Source: Mactromeris polynyma
Taxonomy: Eukaryota; Mollusca; Bivalvia; Venerida; Mactridae
Direction: 5' to 3'
Assembly (NCBI GenBank): GCA_032209605.1
Contig: JASFXZ010000014.1
Location: 8,886,912 to 8,950,911, forward strand
DNA: 64,000 nt
The notes beneath the pieces were generated by a model. That model was not told where the DNA came from, ran no database searches, and worked only from the letters and a program-made list of their open reading frames with translations. Positions 10,876 through 22,360 of this stretch are shown one piece after another. A program made the translations under genes and the position numbers. Each line of letters begins with the position of its first letter. The stretch's first letter is position 1.

Positions 10876-11114
10876 ACTTGGATATTTTGGGAGAATTCTG
10901 CAGAAATGATGGTAGAAATCTGACTCCTGCTAGACGTCATGTTTGTCATATCTGCGGCAAGGAATTCAGACAATACAAGGGACTATGGCAACACAAGAAA
11001 AGTCACGGAGAAAAAACTTACGAATGCGCTGTTTGCGGCAAACGTTTCAACTTGAAAGGAAATCTAACGAAACATTTGGTGACACATTACAGTGATCCTT
11101 TGAAGCACTTATAA
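10876..11114 (+). CDS. Alternative terminal exon E5, C2H2 zinc-finger pair with short linker
   Basis: The acceptor is taatcatttcag ending at 10875, phase 1. The exon gives 79 residues: a 23-residue leader, finger 1 at about 24-44 (helix Q, K, G, Q), finger 2 at 51-71 (L, G, N, K), tail YSDPLKHL and TAA at 11112-11114. The linker is HGEKTY, one residue shorter than HTGEKPY and lacking the usual Pro, which should alter the spacing between fingers on DNA. Finger 1 shares 'GLWQH' with E6. AATAAA lies at 11444-11449. Confidence 0.94.
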
Positions 11115-11443
11115 TTGTCGTCAATCGAAGAGTGATTTTGGAATTTGACTCGAGTGTATTCTGTATATAAGTAAAACACATAGTGTGTCGAAGGGGTTTC
11201 ACTAGGGGCTGCATCTTAAGGGTCTTTTGACTGGATTTTACCATTTTATAGTCAAAATACCCATAATTTGAGAAAAATTGAACCTTAAGCCAGAATTGTG
11301 GCTTTTTTGAAATTCAAGGGGTCAAAGAGTCAACTCCAGGGTCAAATGGAACCCCTGTAATATATTGTCTTTCACGTACGATTCCATTTTGACATTACAC
11401 GAGTGAGTAATTTTTGATAAAGCAGTGTTGCTTATTTTTCTGT

Positions 11444-11449
11444 AATAAA
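11444..11449 (+). promoter_or_regulatory. Candidate poly(A) signal for E5
   Basis: AATAAA 330 bp past the E5 stop. More signals lie near 12043-12060. Confidence 0.5.
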
Positions 11450-11564
11450 TGTCGGGATGTAAAAAACCTTTGACATGTATTGACCTATTTTGTCATGAAA
11501 AATGTATGTAACTTGTTATAACATTGGAAGGGTCTTCAGTCTCACTGAAGAACTGATGATGAAC

Positions 11565-11950
11565 TAATGATGGTGTGATTATCAAAAAATCGTCACTAGA
11601 CATCCGACGTAGGCGACAATCGATTATAATTGGAACTTTTGACTTTGAAGTGCTATTTCAGTAAGATGATATTATAAATATTCAAATATTAATGTTATAA
11701 AACCGGATATTCTTAAATCTAGTCAATACAAATGTACAAAATAATTATTGAATGATAAAATGTTCTTATGATATAAAAGTGAGAAATGTAAAACCCCCCC
11801 ATTGATGTTAAATGTAGTAAAAAAATAAATTTGTATCAATGAATTAAACTGTCAGCATAATACTAAATATTTCGATTATTTCCGATTCGATTATCATTTT
11901 TGAGATTTCAAACTGATCCGATAATCTATTATGAAATGTGTCCATCACTA
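11565..11950. mobile_element. hAT-like MITE 'taatgatgg...ccatcacta'
   Basis: Inverted ends taatgatgg and ccatcacta, flanked by tgatgaac and atatgaac (6 of 8 match). 'cgattat' motifs lie near both ends. A second copy is at 28007-28471. Confidence 0.6.
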
Positions 11951-12170
11951 ATATGAACTGTTGAATATGAATTTCTGACATGAAAACATTGCATGATAAA
12001 GTTTGTGATGTTATATTACCTGCTTGTCATTCCTTGTTTGTAAATAAAATGATAAATAAAAGTCTTTCCTCTTTGTAAAAATCCTTACTTATGTTTTGAT
12101 ATCTAAAATTGGCTACTTTCTGTTTAAAGCCAATATCGAACTAACGGAAAGTTGTGCTGTAAAATGAAAT

Positions 12171-12305
12171 GAGGGCTGCTATGGGATTTACAACCTCTTC
12201 GGTAAGTGACGTCATTTTAAGAAACCGCAACATAGGATGTCACTATTTGCAACCAGGAAACAATATGTACGCCAAATGATCACTTTGTTTTCATATTGTC
12301 ATATG
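12171..12305. mobile_element. Partial copy of the tgacgtca MITE
   Basis: It matches the left half of 6811-6997 and the element at 31151-31391. tgacgtca is at 12207-12214. The right half is missing. Confidence 0.55.
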
Positions 12306-13059
12306 GGGCAAATATTTCTTACTGAAATGGCCATCGGTTGACATCCCTAAGTATGAAGTAATTATCTGGCTGTAACCAAACCTATTCTATATGCTCGGTC
12401 ACCTGTTTCTATGTACCTGTATGTATACTGTGTAATGTACAAATCAACTACAAGACATAGGACGGTATGTCTTCAGAGAAAGTATAGCGTATATCGGCAT
12501 TGGTATTATTGCCACATTACGTGTGACACCTCATGTTCATGTGTTTGAAGAAATATACATTAACCATTTTATATGCTAGACTCTAATGCACATACATGCA
12601 TGATTATTTTTTATGTTCACAAATAAAGAGTAAAAACTTCTTTCTGTTGCATATTCATAACTTTAACCCTTTGTCCTCGTACACAGTATATTAATGCCAT
12701 CCTATGACATCATTTTTAACCAGCACGCCTAAGCGCGGCTGGTATTAATACTCACGGTTTTCGAACATAGCTACCCATTTTGACAAGAAATAGTCCCAAC
12801 TATTTCCATGATGATAAACCCAATATAAGATAACACATCGGCATTTTGCTTTGTATTGTATAGAAAATATTCTTTACTTAGTATATTTTTATAAACAAAA
12901 ATTGTATTGGATTTCGAAAATGTTGATTTATGTGTACGTGCGTATGAATCTTGTGTCGGTCGTGACATGACAGCTTGGAAAGCCAATCGTTAATTAGGGA
13001 TTTCTATGGCAGTATGAAAAGTCTCCATAGTCTTCATGTTTTTATCTCTGTACATGATT
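12306..13059. other. Spacer with no recognised feature
   Basis: AT-rich sequence without a finger motif or a recognised repeat. The ORF at 12771-12986 (minus) shows no domain. Confidence 0.4.
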
Positions 13060-13250
13060 ACAGTCAAACCTGTGTTAAAGACCACCTGCGAACAAAGACC
13101 ACTATTGCAAAACCTGTCTGCAAAGACCACTAATTTTATCTCCCATCAGACCATTTTCAATAATATTTATTCTGTTAATTGAGACCACCTGTATACAAAG
13201 ACCACATTCTGCTGTTCCCATGGGTGGTCTTTACAGACAGGTTTGACTGT
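13060..13250. mobile_element. 'acagtcaaacctgt' MITE, copy 3
   Basis: Inverted in orientation relative to copies 1 and 2, with the same termini. It lies 181 bp upstream of the E6 exon start. Confidence 0.85.
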
Positions 13251-13431
13251 ATACCTCTTTGTTCCTTTGTACTTAGAACATAATGCACTGCATGTTAACA
13301 CATACCGTAGCTTTTTGGACTTGTGCCCTTTGATCATAATAATTGTCCATTGTTCGGGTTGGGATGCAGATGTAAGTATTATGTACTTTAGTTTTCTTCA
13401 AGCTTTACAAGTACCTTATTTTACTTTGCAG

Positions 13432-13673
13432 GTGATATTTATGGTGACTTTCCGATGCATTCCGTCTTGGACGCTCAGTCTTTCAAGGATACCAGCATGT
13501 TCGAAAATGATTGCAAAGTGTGCGGTAAAAGATTTCGCTCCAGGGCCGGTTTATGGCAGCATAAAATTATTCATACAGGAGAGAAACCGTATGAGTGCAA
13601 AACGTGCGGAAAATGCTTCAACCTAAGGGGAAACTGGAAAAGACATATGGTCACTCATTTTAACCCGTGTTAA
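13432..13673 (+). CDS. Alternative terminal exon E6, C2H2 zinc-finger pair
   Basis: The acceptor is ttattttactttgcag ending at 13431, phase 1. Starting at the ATG at 13455 would lose the splice-compatible leader, so I start at the acceptor. The exon gives 80 residues: a 27-residue leader, finger 1 at about 28-48 (helix S, A, G, Q), linker HTGEKPY, finger 2 at 56-76 (L, G, N, R, with Trp at helix position 4), tail FNPC and TAA at 13671-13673. The longer overlapping ORF from 13243 in another frame is a shadow. AATAAA lies at 15041-15046, just after the 34-bp minisatellite. Confidence 0.95.
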
Positions 13674-14127
13674 GGGTTACAGGCCTTCACAAAGGGTTCG
13701 TTTCTGGTTACCAGACTGACCCTTATTTTTTACCCTACCTCAATTCAAACATACATAAAAAAAAAAATCCGAAATCATGGTCATTATGTAAAGTGACTAA
13801 ACATGTATTTTTGATTTCAAGGATGAATAAACATGAACATTGTAATAGTAAATTAGCATATATTTAAAATACAATACTTGAAAGAAATATCAATGTCAGG
13901 ATCGAGTAGTTTTGCTTTGTCGGGCTCATCAACATTTGTAAACAAGACAACATTTATAAAAACTTTAGTGGTCTCTTCAAGGACCATATTGACATACTAG
14001 TGCATGAAGCTTACACAAGCAACTTTAGATGAAATCAAAATGGAAAATTTCATGCCCATATCCAGTCAGATAAAAAGAGGAATGTCGAAGTTTGGACCAC
14101 TATGTTGAACAATCATTGCCGAGTTCA

Positions 14128-14975
14128 TGCATTTGGTGCCCTTTTAACAGTGTTTAATGTATTTGTGACATGAGTATGTAACAGTGTTTAATGTATTTGT
14201 GACATGAGTATGTAACAGTTTTAAAAGTATTTGTGACATGAGTGTGTAACAGTGTTAAAAGTATTTGTGACATGAGTATGTAACAGTTTTAAAAGTATTT
14301 GTGACATGAGTATGTAATAGTTTTAAAAGTATTTGTGACATGAGTATGTAACAGTTTTAAAAGTATTTGTGACATGAGTATGTAATAGTTTTAAAAGTAT
14401 TTGTGACATGAGTATGTAACAGTTTTAAAAGTATTTGTGACATGAGTATGTAATAGTTTTAAAAGTATTTGTGACATGAGTATGTAATAGTTTTAAAAGT
14501 ATTTGTGACATGAGTATGTAACAGTTTTAAAAGTATTTGTGACATGAGTATGTAATAGTTTTAAAAGTATTTGTGACATGAGTATGTAACAGTTTTAAAA
14601 GTATTTGTGACATGAGTATGTAATAGTTTTAAAAGTATTTGTGACATGAGTATGTAATAGTTTTAAAAGTATTTGTGACATGAGTATGTAACAGTATAGT
14701 ATTGGTGACATGAGTATGTAACAGTTTTAAAAGTATTTGTGACATGAGTATGTAACAGTGTTAAAAGTATTTGTGACATGAGTATGTAACAGTGTTTAAA
14801 GTATTTGTGACATGAGTATGTAACAGTGTTTAATGTATTTGTGACATGAGTATGTAACAGTGTTAAAAGTATTTGTGACATGAGTATGTAACAGTGTTAA
14901 AAGTATTTGTGACATGAGTATGTAACAGTGTTAAAAGTATTTGTGACATGAGTATGTAACAGTGTTTTAACGTTT
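14128..14975 (+). repeat. 34-bp minisatellite, about 24 copies
   Basis: The unit gtgacatgagtatgtaacag... has period 34, with 'taatag/taacag' and 'gtttaatgt/ttttaaaagt' variants. It probably lies in the E6 3' untranslated region, because the next poly(A) signal follows it at 15041. Confidence 0.95.
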
Positions 14976-15040
14976 GTGCGTCTTTACTTTTGTATAATTG
15001 TGCAGTTTAAACTTTTTTTCTGTGTTATTTATTGTATGAA

Positions 15041-15046
15041 AATAAA
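15041..15046 (+). promoter_or_regulatory. Candidate poly(A) signal for E6
   Basis: AATAAA within 70 bp of the end of the 34-bp array. An earlier aataaa is near 13824. Confidence 0.4.
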
Positions 15047-15519
15047 AGAAACGTCAATGATACTCAGCAATTTTTTGCTTGACTGTTTTATCTATTTAAA
15101 TGAAATGTAGACAATACCAACCATGTGTGGATCTATGTACACCATGCAGGACAGCACACTTGATAACTTCAGCTATCCGAGGACAACCGAAACTGCGTTA
15201 AGAAATGATCCTCGTGAAAAGTTCTTAAAAGATAAAATTGGTTTGGTACATTGTATACGCTAAAGCTTTGTTCTATGCTGTGTCTATGCCGTATCTAGGA
15301 ATAATATAAGTAAAATGAAAGAACAAAAATTGAAGCCAGAACTTGGGTGGAAGAGAAACAGGTCTACTAGACTCTTTGATTTCATCCTTGGAAATATATT
15401 AATTACAGAATGACAAAATGTTGCAACATTTTTATTATGAAGGGATAATTATACATTCTGTTATTTTGTCTTATTATTGTCAGAAAGATTTATCTTAGTA
15501 TAGTTTTTTTCATGTTGTG

Positions 15520-15810
15520 TTTTTCGGCGCAGCCATACTTACATGGTTTTGCTATTTGCATATATCAGTGTTGTGTAAACCAATCAAATCTTACGTTAAC
15601 CACCAAGGCAATTTCTCTTCAACCGAACAATGTTTGTAACCTTGACGCGGATTGGTTAACCTTTCGATAAAGGGTACATTACCTTACCAAAATCCACTGA
15701 ATTTCGGTGAATTTACCGAAATTCATTTTGGATCTGGAGTGACCAGCAATCGTAACATCTCGGAATTTTTTATGTAGCACAACAAATCTTAACCTTCAAA
15801 TTGTTATTAC
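15520..15810 (+). repeat. Interspersed repeat 'tttgctatttgcatat...', copy 1
   Basis: About 290 bp containing 'gtgtaaaccaatcaaatct', 'cttgacgcggattggtt' and 'tccactgaatttcggtg'. Related copies are at 35285-35590 (+), 44395-44640 (+) and 29020-29395 (-), with fragments at 19586-19700, 20136-20290 and 47890-47976. It ends about 70 bp upstream of E7. Confidence 0.75.
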
Positions 15811-15877
15811 TTCTTTGAAATTGAATTTGACGTCCTGTATGAAATATCCTATAATAACGTGTAATTTCCTGTTGCAG

Positions 15878-16116
15878 GCATGAACGGAGCAGCCATGTTT
15901 TCCATTGGCCAATCAGAAGTGCTCTCGCATTTGGAGTCGAAGAACCTCCATATTTGTCATCACTGTGGGAGGAGCTTCAAACATGCGTGTCGTTTGAAAC
16001 AGCATAACTTGCGGGTACACGTGGGTCTCAAACCATGGACGTGTGAATTCTGTGGGAAAACATTCAGTTTGAAAGGAAATCTAAAGCAACACATGGTGTT
16101 ACATACCAACATGTAA
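15878..16116 (+). CDS. Alternative terminal exon E7, C2H2 zinc-finger pair
   Basis: The acceptor is aatttcctgttgcag ending at 15877, phase 1. The exon gives 79 residues: a 26-residue leader, finger 1 at about 27-48 with H-x4-H spacing (helix H, C, R, Q), a divergent linker HVGLKPW, finger 2 at 56-76 (L, G, N, Q), tail TNM and TAA at 16114-16116. AATAAA lies at 16350-16355, about 235 bp downstream. Confidence 0.95.
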
Positions 16117-16349
16117 AGTTTTTCATTTTAAATCACTGCCGATTGGAACGGTTGAGAAAAACAGTTCACTGTGAAATATATCATTCCAGTTTGATGCTAC
16201 TTACTATTAACATTATATTTTGCTGTCCCATTCATGGAGTATGATAGCTTTTCACTTCTTGATCACAGTAATTTTTTTTTTTTTGTACACTCATAACTGT
16301 TCTTGTATATTTTGTATGTGTTTTGCAATTGTGTAAATATGTTGGATAA

Positions 16350-16355
16350 AATAAA
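16350..16355 (+). promoter_or_regulatory. Candidate poly(A) signal for E7
   Basis: AATAAA about 235 bp after the E7 stop, before the palindromic MITE at 16417. Confidence 0.55.
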
Positions 16356-16416
16356 TTTCTTCTCAGGTTCAAGAATCTGTGTCTGAATTACCAACAACGT
16401 ATGATAATATAGTCTA

Positions 16417-16716
16417 TACATAGTTCCCACATCTACAATATTTATCTCCCTTGTTCTTAACTGTCGGCCATTTTGATAGGCAAAAACTGATCAAGCCCTT
16501 ATAGGAGTAATTTCTAAATATGTGAATATTGAGAAAATACCAAGAGAATTTGCATGTGACAACCACATTTCTTCAACTTATTTAGTCAAATGCCCACATG
16601 AGCATAATGAATAAATTATTTTTATCAGATTAGTTTATCATCGTTTACATTATATTCCCCATAAGCTGACAATTCAGAACAAGGGAGGTAACTATTGTAG
16701 ATGCGAGAACTATGTA
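16417..16716. mobile_element. Palindromic 'tacatagttccc' MITE, copy 1
   Basis: Inverted ends: tacatagttcccacatctac and the complement of gtagatgcgagaactatgta. The inner inverted segments are 'cctcccttgttct' and 'agaacaagggagg'. Copies are at 24985-25377, 36582-36913 and 63461-63764. Confidence 0.8.
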
Positions 16717-17037
16717 TTAATTGAGTGAAAATCTTCAATATACATGGAACATATGTGGAACAGAATTGGGGCTATTTATAATGGAAGCAAGAATTTACAT
16801 TTATAAATTTATGGTAAAGTTCGCAACATGGAAATGTTTGCGAATTCAAGAATGTTGTTAAAATATCAGCTGGTGTAATTTTCTTGAACATAGATGCTTG
16901 ATCTACTATGAAACAACAAAAATCTCATTTTGGTGATTTGTAAACATCCGTCGTGGATGATTTGTGTATTTTCCGACTTGTGAAACTATTCACTCATACA
17001 GTAGGCTCTCAAGTGATGTTACATCATCTTGTATATC

Positions 17038-17112
17038 GAGGGCTGAATGCAACACTGTTCTAAGTAAATATATATAAAAGAAGAAGATAGGACGGTTTCG
17101 CATTCAGCTCTC
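17038..17112. repeat. Fold-back hairpin element HP2 (degenerate)
   Basis: The arms gagggctgaatgcaacac... and ...cattcagctctc surround an AT-rich centre. The stem carries more mismatches than the other copies. Confidence 0.65.
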
Positions 17113-17476
17113 TATATATGATCTCACTTTTTGACAAGTTTAACCAATCCTACTGGAATCTTATAACAAACTTGTCTTTCTTACGAAACACCGCCAGTAT
17201 GGCCTCCCGACGTTTATGTTGAATTTTCGTTAACACAAACTTCTTTCTACAGACCCAAAAAATTCGACATAATGAGAGTGGACTGTATATTGAAACCTTA
17301 TTAATTGACTATTAACTAATTATTTACTAACCGAATGCGAGCATAAGATCTAATGTTGTTAGAATACTTGTACATTTGTAGTTGGAAATGTTTTATTTTA
17401 TGGAAAATCATTTGTTTCTGGTGCCTGAAGGCTGTCCATAAAAATGGTTTGTTTGCATGGCCCCTAGCTCAATTTT

Positions 17477-17712
17477 TATGCCCCCTTTCGAAGAAAAGAG
17501 GGCATATTGGTTTGCACATGTCGGTCCGTCCGTCTGTCTGTAACCTTTTCTTTTCCAATCAATAACTCAAGAACCCCTTGACCTATCATCTCAAACTTGG
17601 TCCACACTTTCATCTTGGGTAGCATAGGAACAGTATTGATTTTTGGGGTCACATGCTCAAAGGTCAAGGTCACAGGGGGTGGGCATAATGTTTTACAAAC
17701 ATCGCTTGTTTA
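17477..17712 (+). mobile_element. Bivalve interspersed repeat, second copy
   Basis: Same family and orientation as 5238-5460, including the tatgcccc start and the 'caaaggtcaaggtcacaggg' end. Confidence 0.75.
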
Positions 17713-18075
17713 ATTCTAGAGTGAGTTTTTTTGTATCTGAAATCTCTACAATAAAAAAATTGACATGACGTCCAGTCCAAATTATTTATCTTGTGTTGAA
17801 GTGCCACAAGTATACAACTTTTCTAAGGATGACTGGATGGTGTAACTATAGTAACTACAGAAAATCATGCAATAAACAGTTTCATAAATGATAAAAAGTG
17901 ACATACACAACCGCCATCGTATTGTATACTTGATGTTTAGTATCCTGCTGCTAGTTATGTGTGACTAACCTTACTAGGGCCTTGAAGGAGTAACTGTTGC
18001 CATTACTGGCATTAGCATGCATGAATAAACAAGCATGCAGTACTATTTGTTACTGAAGGTTGTATTATTTAAGCG

Positions 18076-18475
18076 GAATGCAGCTTGAAACAAGGGACTG
18101 GAAACAAGGTGCATGGGGCTGGAAACAAGGGGTATGGGCTGGAAACAAGGGGCAAGGGGCTGAGAACAAGGGGCAAGGGACTGGAAACAAGGTGCATGGG
18201 GCTGGAAACAAGGGGCAAGGGGCTAAGAACAAGGTGCATGGGACTGAGAACAAGTATCATGGGTATGGAAACAAAGGGCTGGAAACAAGGGGCAAGGGGC
18301 TGAGAACAAGAGTAAAGGGGCCGGGAACAAGGATCATGGGGCTGGGAACAAGGATCATGGGTATGGAAACAAAGGGCTGGAAACAAGGGGCAAGGGGCTG
18401 AGAACAAGAGTAAAGGGGCATGGGACTGGGAGCAAGGATTATGGGGCTGGAAACAAGGGGTAGGGTTCTTGGAGC
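18076..18475 (+). repeat. Purine-rich minisatellite 'ggaaacaaggggcaaggggctg'
   Basis: About 400 bp of irregular 20-24 bp units (ctggaaacaaggggcaaggg and variants), strongly G/A biased on the + strand. It lies 150 bp before the E8 acceptor. ORFs in both strands across it are artefacts. Confidence 0.9.
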
Positions 18476-18628
18476 AAGGTGCTCAGTGCAACTAAGCACT
18501 ATACAATGTCCACCAATGTGTTTAAGATATATAGCCATTAATGAGGTTGAGGACACGTCTCCTCTATGAATGTCCTAAGGGCCCTATACTTGAAGTTTTG
18601 ATAATTCATAATGTTTTTCAATTTACAG

Positions 18629-18888
18629 AAGTATGGGGGAACACTTGTACTGAAGGCATTTGGGGCTCACACAGACAAGCCAATGAAGAGACATATGAAT
18701 TCAGTTGTGATATTTGTGGGAAGAAGTTCAGACACAAGCAAGGCGTGAAGCAACATCGAATCATTCATACTGGTGAAAAACCATGGGAATGCGAATTTTG
18801 TGGTAAATCCTTCGCTCTGCGGAACAATTTTAGGAGGCATTTGGTGAGCATGCATTCAAATGTTGCCTATAAAACTGATGGATATTGA
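18629..18888 (+). CDS. Alternative terminal exon E8, C2H2 zinc-finger pair
   Basis: The acceptor is gtttttcaatttacag ending at 18628, phase 1. The exon gives 86 residues: a 26-residue leader, finger 1 at about 27-47 (helix H, Q, G, Q), linker HTGEKPW, finger 2 at 55-76 with H-x4-H spacing (L, N, N, R), a 10-residue tail and TGA at 18886-18888. The upstream part of the long ORF (from 18541) is intronic. No canonical AATAAA was seen nearby; the next is at 20273-20278 inside a repeat fragment. Confidence 0.95.
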
Positions 18889-19422
18889 ACAATTTTGGAA
18901 AGGGCATAGAATGACAAAGAGATGAATCGTTGAACAATCATTTGGTGATAGCAAAGTATATGTGGACTTATAGCATTTAAAAGGACAAACTTGGCCATTT
19001 TAATACGTAATCAGGTACTAGAATATTGGTTTCTATTATTTCCATATAGACTTTGTGTTACTCAATTTTGTACTTTGTGTAAATATGTTGATATTTATTG
19101 GTATTGTGAAGCGTTTATTTATGATAAATGTTGACCCTATTTAGTTGGGCTGCAACAGTTAACTGAAATTTGATTATTTTCTGTTTGTTTTTATCACGGT
19201 TCTGTTCGGTACTGTCTTTCGAAAATTAGGTTCTGTACTTCAGATGACATTTTCATTCCTGAAGCAATATTCCAGGGCAGAGAATTCATCGAGTTCATAC
19301 TCATTATCTTTTAGTTTGACAGCTTTTTGAAACTGTTAACTTTTTTTACGGGACATGAATTTCTATTCCTAGTCGTTGATCCTCATTGTTCTCTGTTATA
19401 ACACCTGGTTCTTATTCTTATT

Positions 19423-19496
19423 GAGGGTTCAGCGCAAGACTTTACTAACTCCTAAGTATTTATATAGGAGTTAGTATAGTCTTGCACTGAACCCTC
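19423..19496. repeat. Fold-back hairpin element HP3 (class I)
   Basis: Arms of 33 bp starting gagggttcagcgcaagac, loop gtatttat, three mismatches. Confidence 0.9.
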
Positions 19497-19965
19497 GGAT
19501 GTATCGTTGATATTATTATCAGGCCTTATTATCAGTGATTTTTTTACTTCTTTTATGCTTAGGCAATGTGTTTTGTATCTCTTTCCACGCAAATTGGTTA
19601 TCCTTTCAATAAGGTGTACGTTATACTACAGAAATCCACTGAATTTTGGTGCAAATACCGAAATCCATTTTCGATTACCTAAATTCAATTGTAATACAAC
19701 ATCTGCACTGTATATTACTAATTTCATGTTATGATATTAAATATAAGGTGGATTTAAATGTACATACAAAAAATTTAAGGAAAATATTGCATATTAAGAA
19801 AAATAGACGATTGCATTTGGAATTAAGAACTCTCTAGGTTTTATGTGCCAGTCATGTACATTTGTATTGTTTTAATCAGATAAATCAATATGTAACAAGT
19901 TTGTTAATGTGTGCTTTCACAACTGATGCAATAAGTACTGATGAACTAAATTAAAACCGAATATT

Positions 19966-20040
19966 GAGGGTTCAGTGCAAGACTATACTAACTCCTATAT
20001 AAATACATAGGAGTTAGTATGAGTCTTGCGCTGAACCCTC
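19966..20040. repeat. Fold-back hairpin element HP4 (class I, flipped loop)
   Basis: Arms of 33 bp with one substitution and one 1-bp bulge. The loop ataaatac is the reverse complement of the HP3 loop, so the copy is inserted in the opposite orientation. Confidence 0.9.
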
Positions 20041-20876
20041 GAAATACTCTCTATGACTAATCTCACTACCGAGTTATTTTTATCCAATCTCTTACGAAGT
20101 TATCTCCCCTTATAGTGGAGATACTATTGTGTAACATAATCAAGTGACCAGCACTTGTAACATCTCGGCAATTTTATTTATGTTGCGCAACAAATCTAAA
20201 CCTTCAGATTTCAGCTACTTTGCTTGCTTCATATTGTGCCGACCATCTTTTTTTAAGATATTTCTTGTTTTAAATAAAGACCGTGTACCATTATATTCAG
20301 ATGAAATTTTTCAGATACGTTTTTAGCCATAACAAATTAGGACCTGTCTGACAGTGAGGTAAAAATTTAGGGTCAGTTAGGTTAGCAGAAACACACCTTT
20401 TTTTAAGCCTTTATGCATTAAATTTTGCTGTGAAAACAATGTAACAATTGTTTTTTCCTATGAAAAGCATGGGGTTTTGCTATGAAAACCATGGGGTTGT
20501 TGTGAAAACAATGGGTTTTTTTGGTATGACAACAATGTTTGTTTTGTAATCTTAGGCAATTATGAAGTAATTGTTTGATTAACCCCCAGCACCATTTATA
20601 ATATGCGGCCCCAGAATTTAATTGTTTCTGTTATTCACTAAATGTTCAGTAGAAAAAATTGTATATTAATCTAGCAAAGATGTAAATTCTCAGTTGCCAA
20701 GTCTCGTATTCAATCAATCAAATCTTTGAATGATATTCTAACAGTTAATTCATCATGCCATCAATATCCAAAGTTTTGTTAGTATAGATATTACATGTCT
20801 TTGTGTTATGACAATCAGAAAATGTTTCGGTTCTTCAGGGGGGGGGGGGGAGAATCTTCCTCTGTTCAGCTGATGT
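20041..20876. other. Spacer between E8 and the E9/E10 duplication
   Basis: No exon seen. It holds a fragment of the 15520-type repeat (20136-20290) and degenerate 'aaaacaatggg' short repeats (20430-20540). A G-run at about 20840-20851 lies at the edge of the duplicated block. Confidence 0.4.
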
Positions 20877-21721
20877 CCTCCTTGTTAGATAACATTCAGA
20901 TGGTGACAAAAAAGTTGTCCGATGTAGTCCGATATGTGCATTATGTGCAAAAATGGAAATTTGTTAATGGATGAAATGGTTTCATCTGCTTTACAAGTTC
21001 TCGTGCCTGTTTCTGCCTTGAAACATATGACTAATTATTTGTCAATACTAACTTGTTTGTGCATTGTATTGTTTCTGTTCAAAAATAAAAAATATTGAAT
21101 TTGTTTTGCTGTTAGTTGTTGTTGATAGCTTCGTTTACTTTATATTTCTTGCAGTATAATTACATGTATAGTGTATTCACATTGGAACAGAATGTTTTTC
21201 TGAGTTTCAAACCAAAGAAAATATCATTTTCAAGACGGACATGTTGACTGGGTACAGTTAACATCTACGTGTAATTTTGCAGTTGACTGTTTCAATTCAC
21301 ACATGGAAGAAAACGATTTTTTCCGCTAAAATGTTGGAAACAAAATTTTACATAGAAAACATCAGGCTTCTAGTTGCAAGCTATTTCCTTATAGGGCCAT
21401 CCTCAATAAATTGTGAGTTACCTGGACTGTCTTGTCAAAATTGGTCAGAACTCGAACTTTGTTAGTCATTTTAGTTTAACAAAACATGTTGATTATTTTG
21501 GGCTTTACGAGTTTCTGAACAGTATTTCAGATATATATAGCGCTCAGTTGATCTTACCAGCGCTACTGGGTTAGCAACCGGTACCTAGCAACCGGTACCA
21601 ACCTGCTCCTCCACAAGTAACTGAAAACTTCTCCACATAAATCAGAGTTTAAAGGTTGAGGACGAATGACTTTGGATAAATTATCTTGAGTCATTTTGTC
21701 TTGAAAATACATATGCCTCGT

Positions 21722-21783
21722 CGGGATTTACAACCCACAACCTCGAGGTTAGCAGTCGAGCACTCTACTGACTCAGCTTAAAC
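21722..21783 (-). repeat. tRNA-like SINE head
   Basis: On the minus strand it reads gagtcagtagagtgctcgac... with a B-box-like ggttgtaaatccc. It lies in a segment present in unit A but absent from unit B, so it probably inserted after the duplication. Confidence 0.55.
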
Positions 21784-22360
21784 CAGACAGGCTTTTAAAA
21801 TATTGTTCTTATGACCGACCCTTGACCTTGTGGGTCAGGGGGCCACAAGCAAGCAATTAATATATGAAGGAACGCCAAATTTACATGTATGAAACCATTG
21901 CTTACCAAGGACAGAATATACTTCACTGTCAGAATGGTCAAATATTTAATATAATATTATCATGGCTATAATATGTTAGACCAAAGCATCAAACAAAATA
22001 TAATTATGGATTTCATAAAAAAGGGGCAATGCTTCTATAATATTAAAACAAATTACACATGCTGAAGAATCTTACACGGAAGTCGAATTCTAAAATTTAC
22101 TGACGGAGAACAACATTAGTAATTATTTTGTTGTGTTGCACATAAAAAATATGGGGAAAACTTTCTATTTTTATGAATGAATATGTTCAGGAAAGTGGGC
22201 TGTGGTATTGAACGTGACACTAATAGATTGATAGTTCTATTTCACTGCTACATAATGGTGTTACCTTGGTATTTCATTAGCTCTATTTTAATATGGATAC
22301 CCTTAACCTAACAGTATGAAGTTTTAAGGCGTTCTGTAAGGTTATATTTTTCTTTTTCAG

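Noticed and set aside
13243..13626. 127-residue + strand ORF overlapping E6
   Set aside because: Different frame from the ZF exon, no domain, begins in a MITE end.
18060..18556. Overlapping ORFs on both strands across the purine-rich array (Cys/Pro-rich on minus)
   Set aside because: Low-complexity repeat translation; the real exon E8 begins at 18629.
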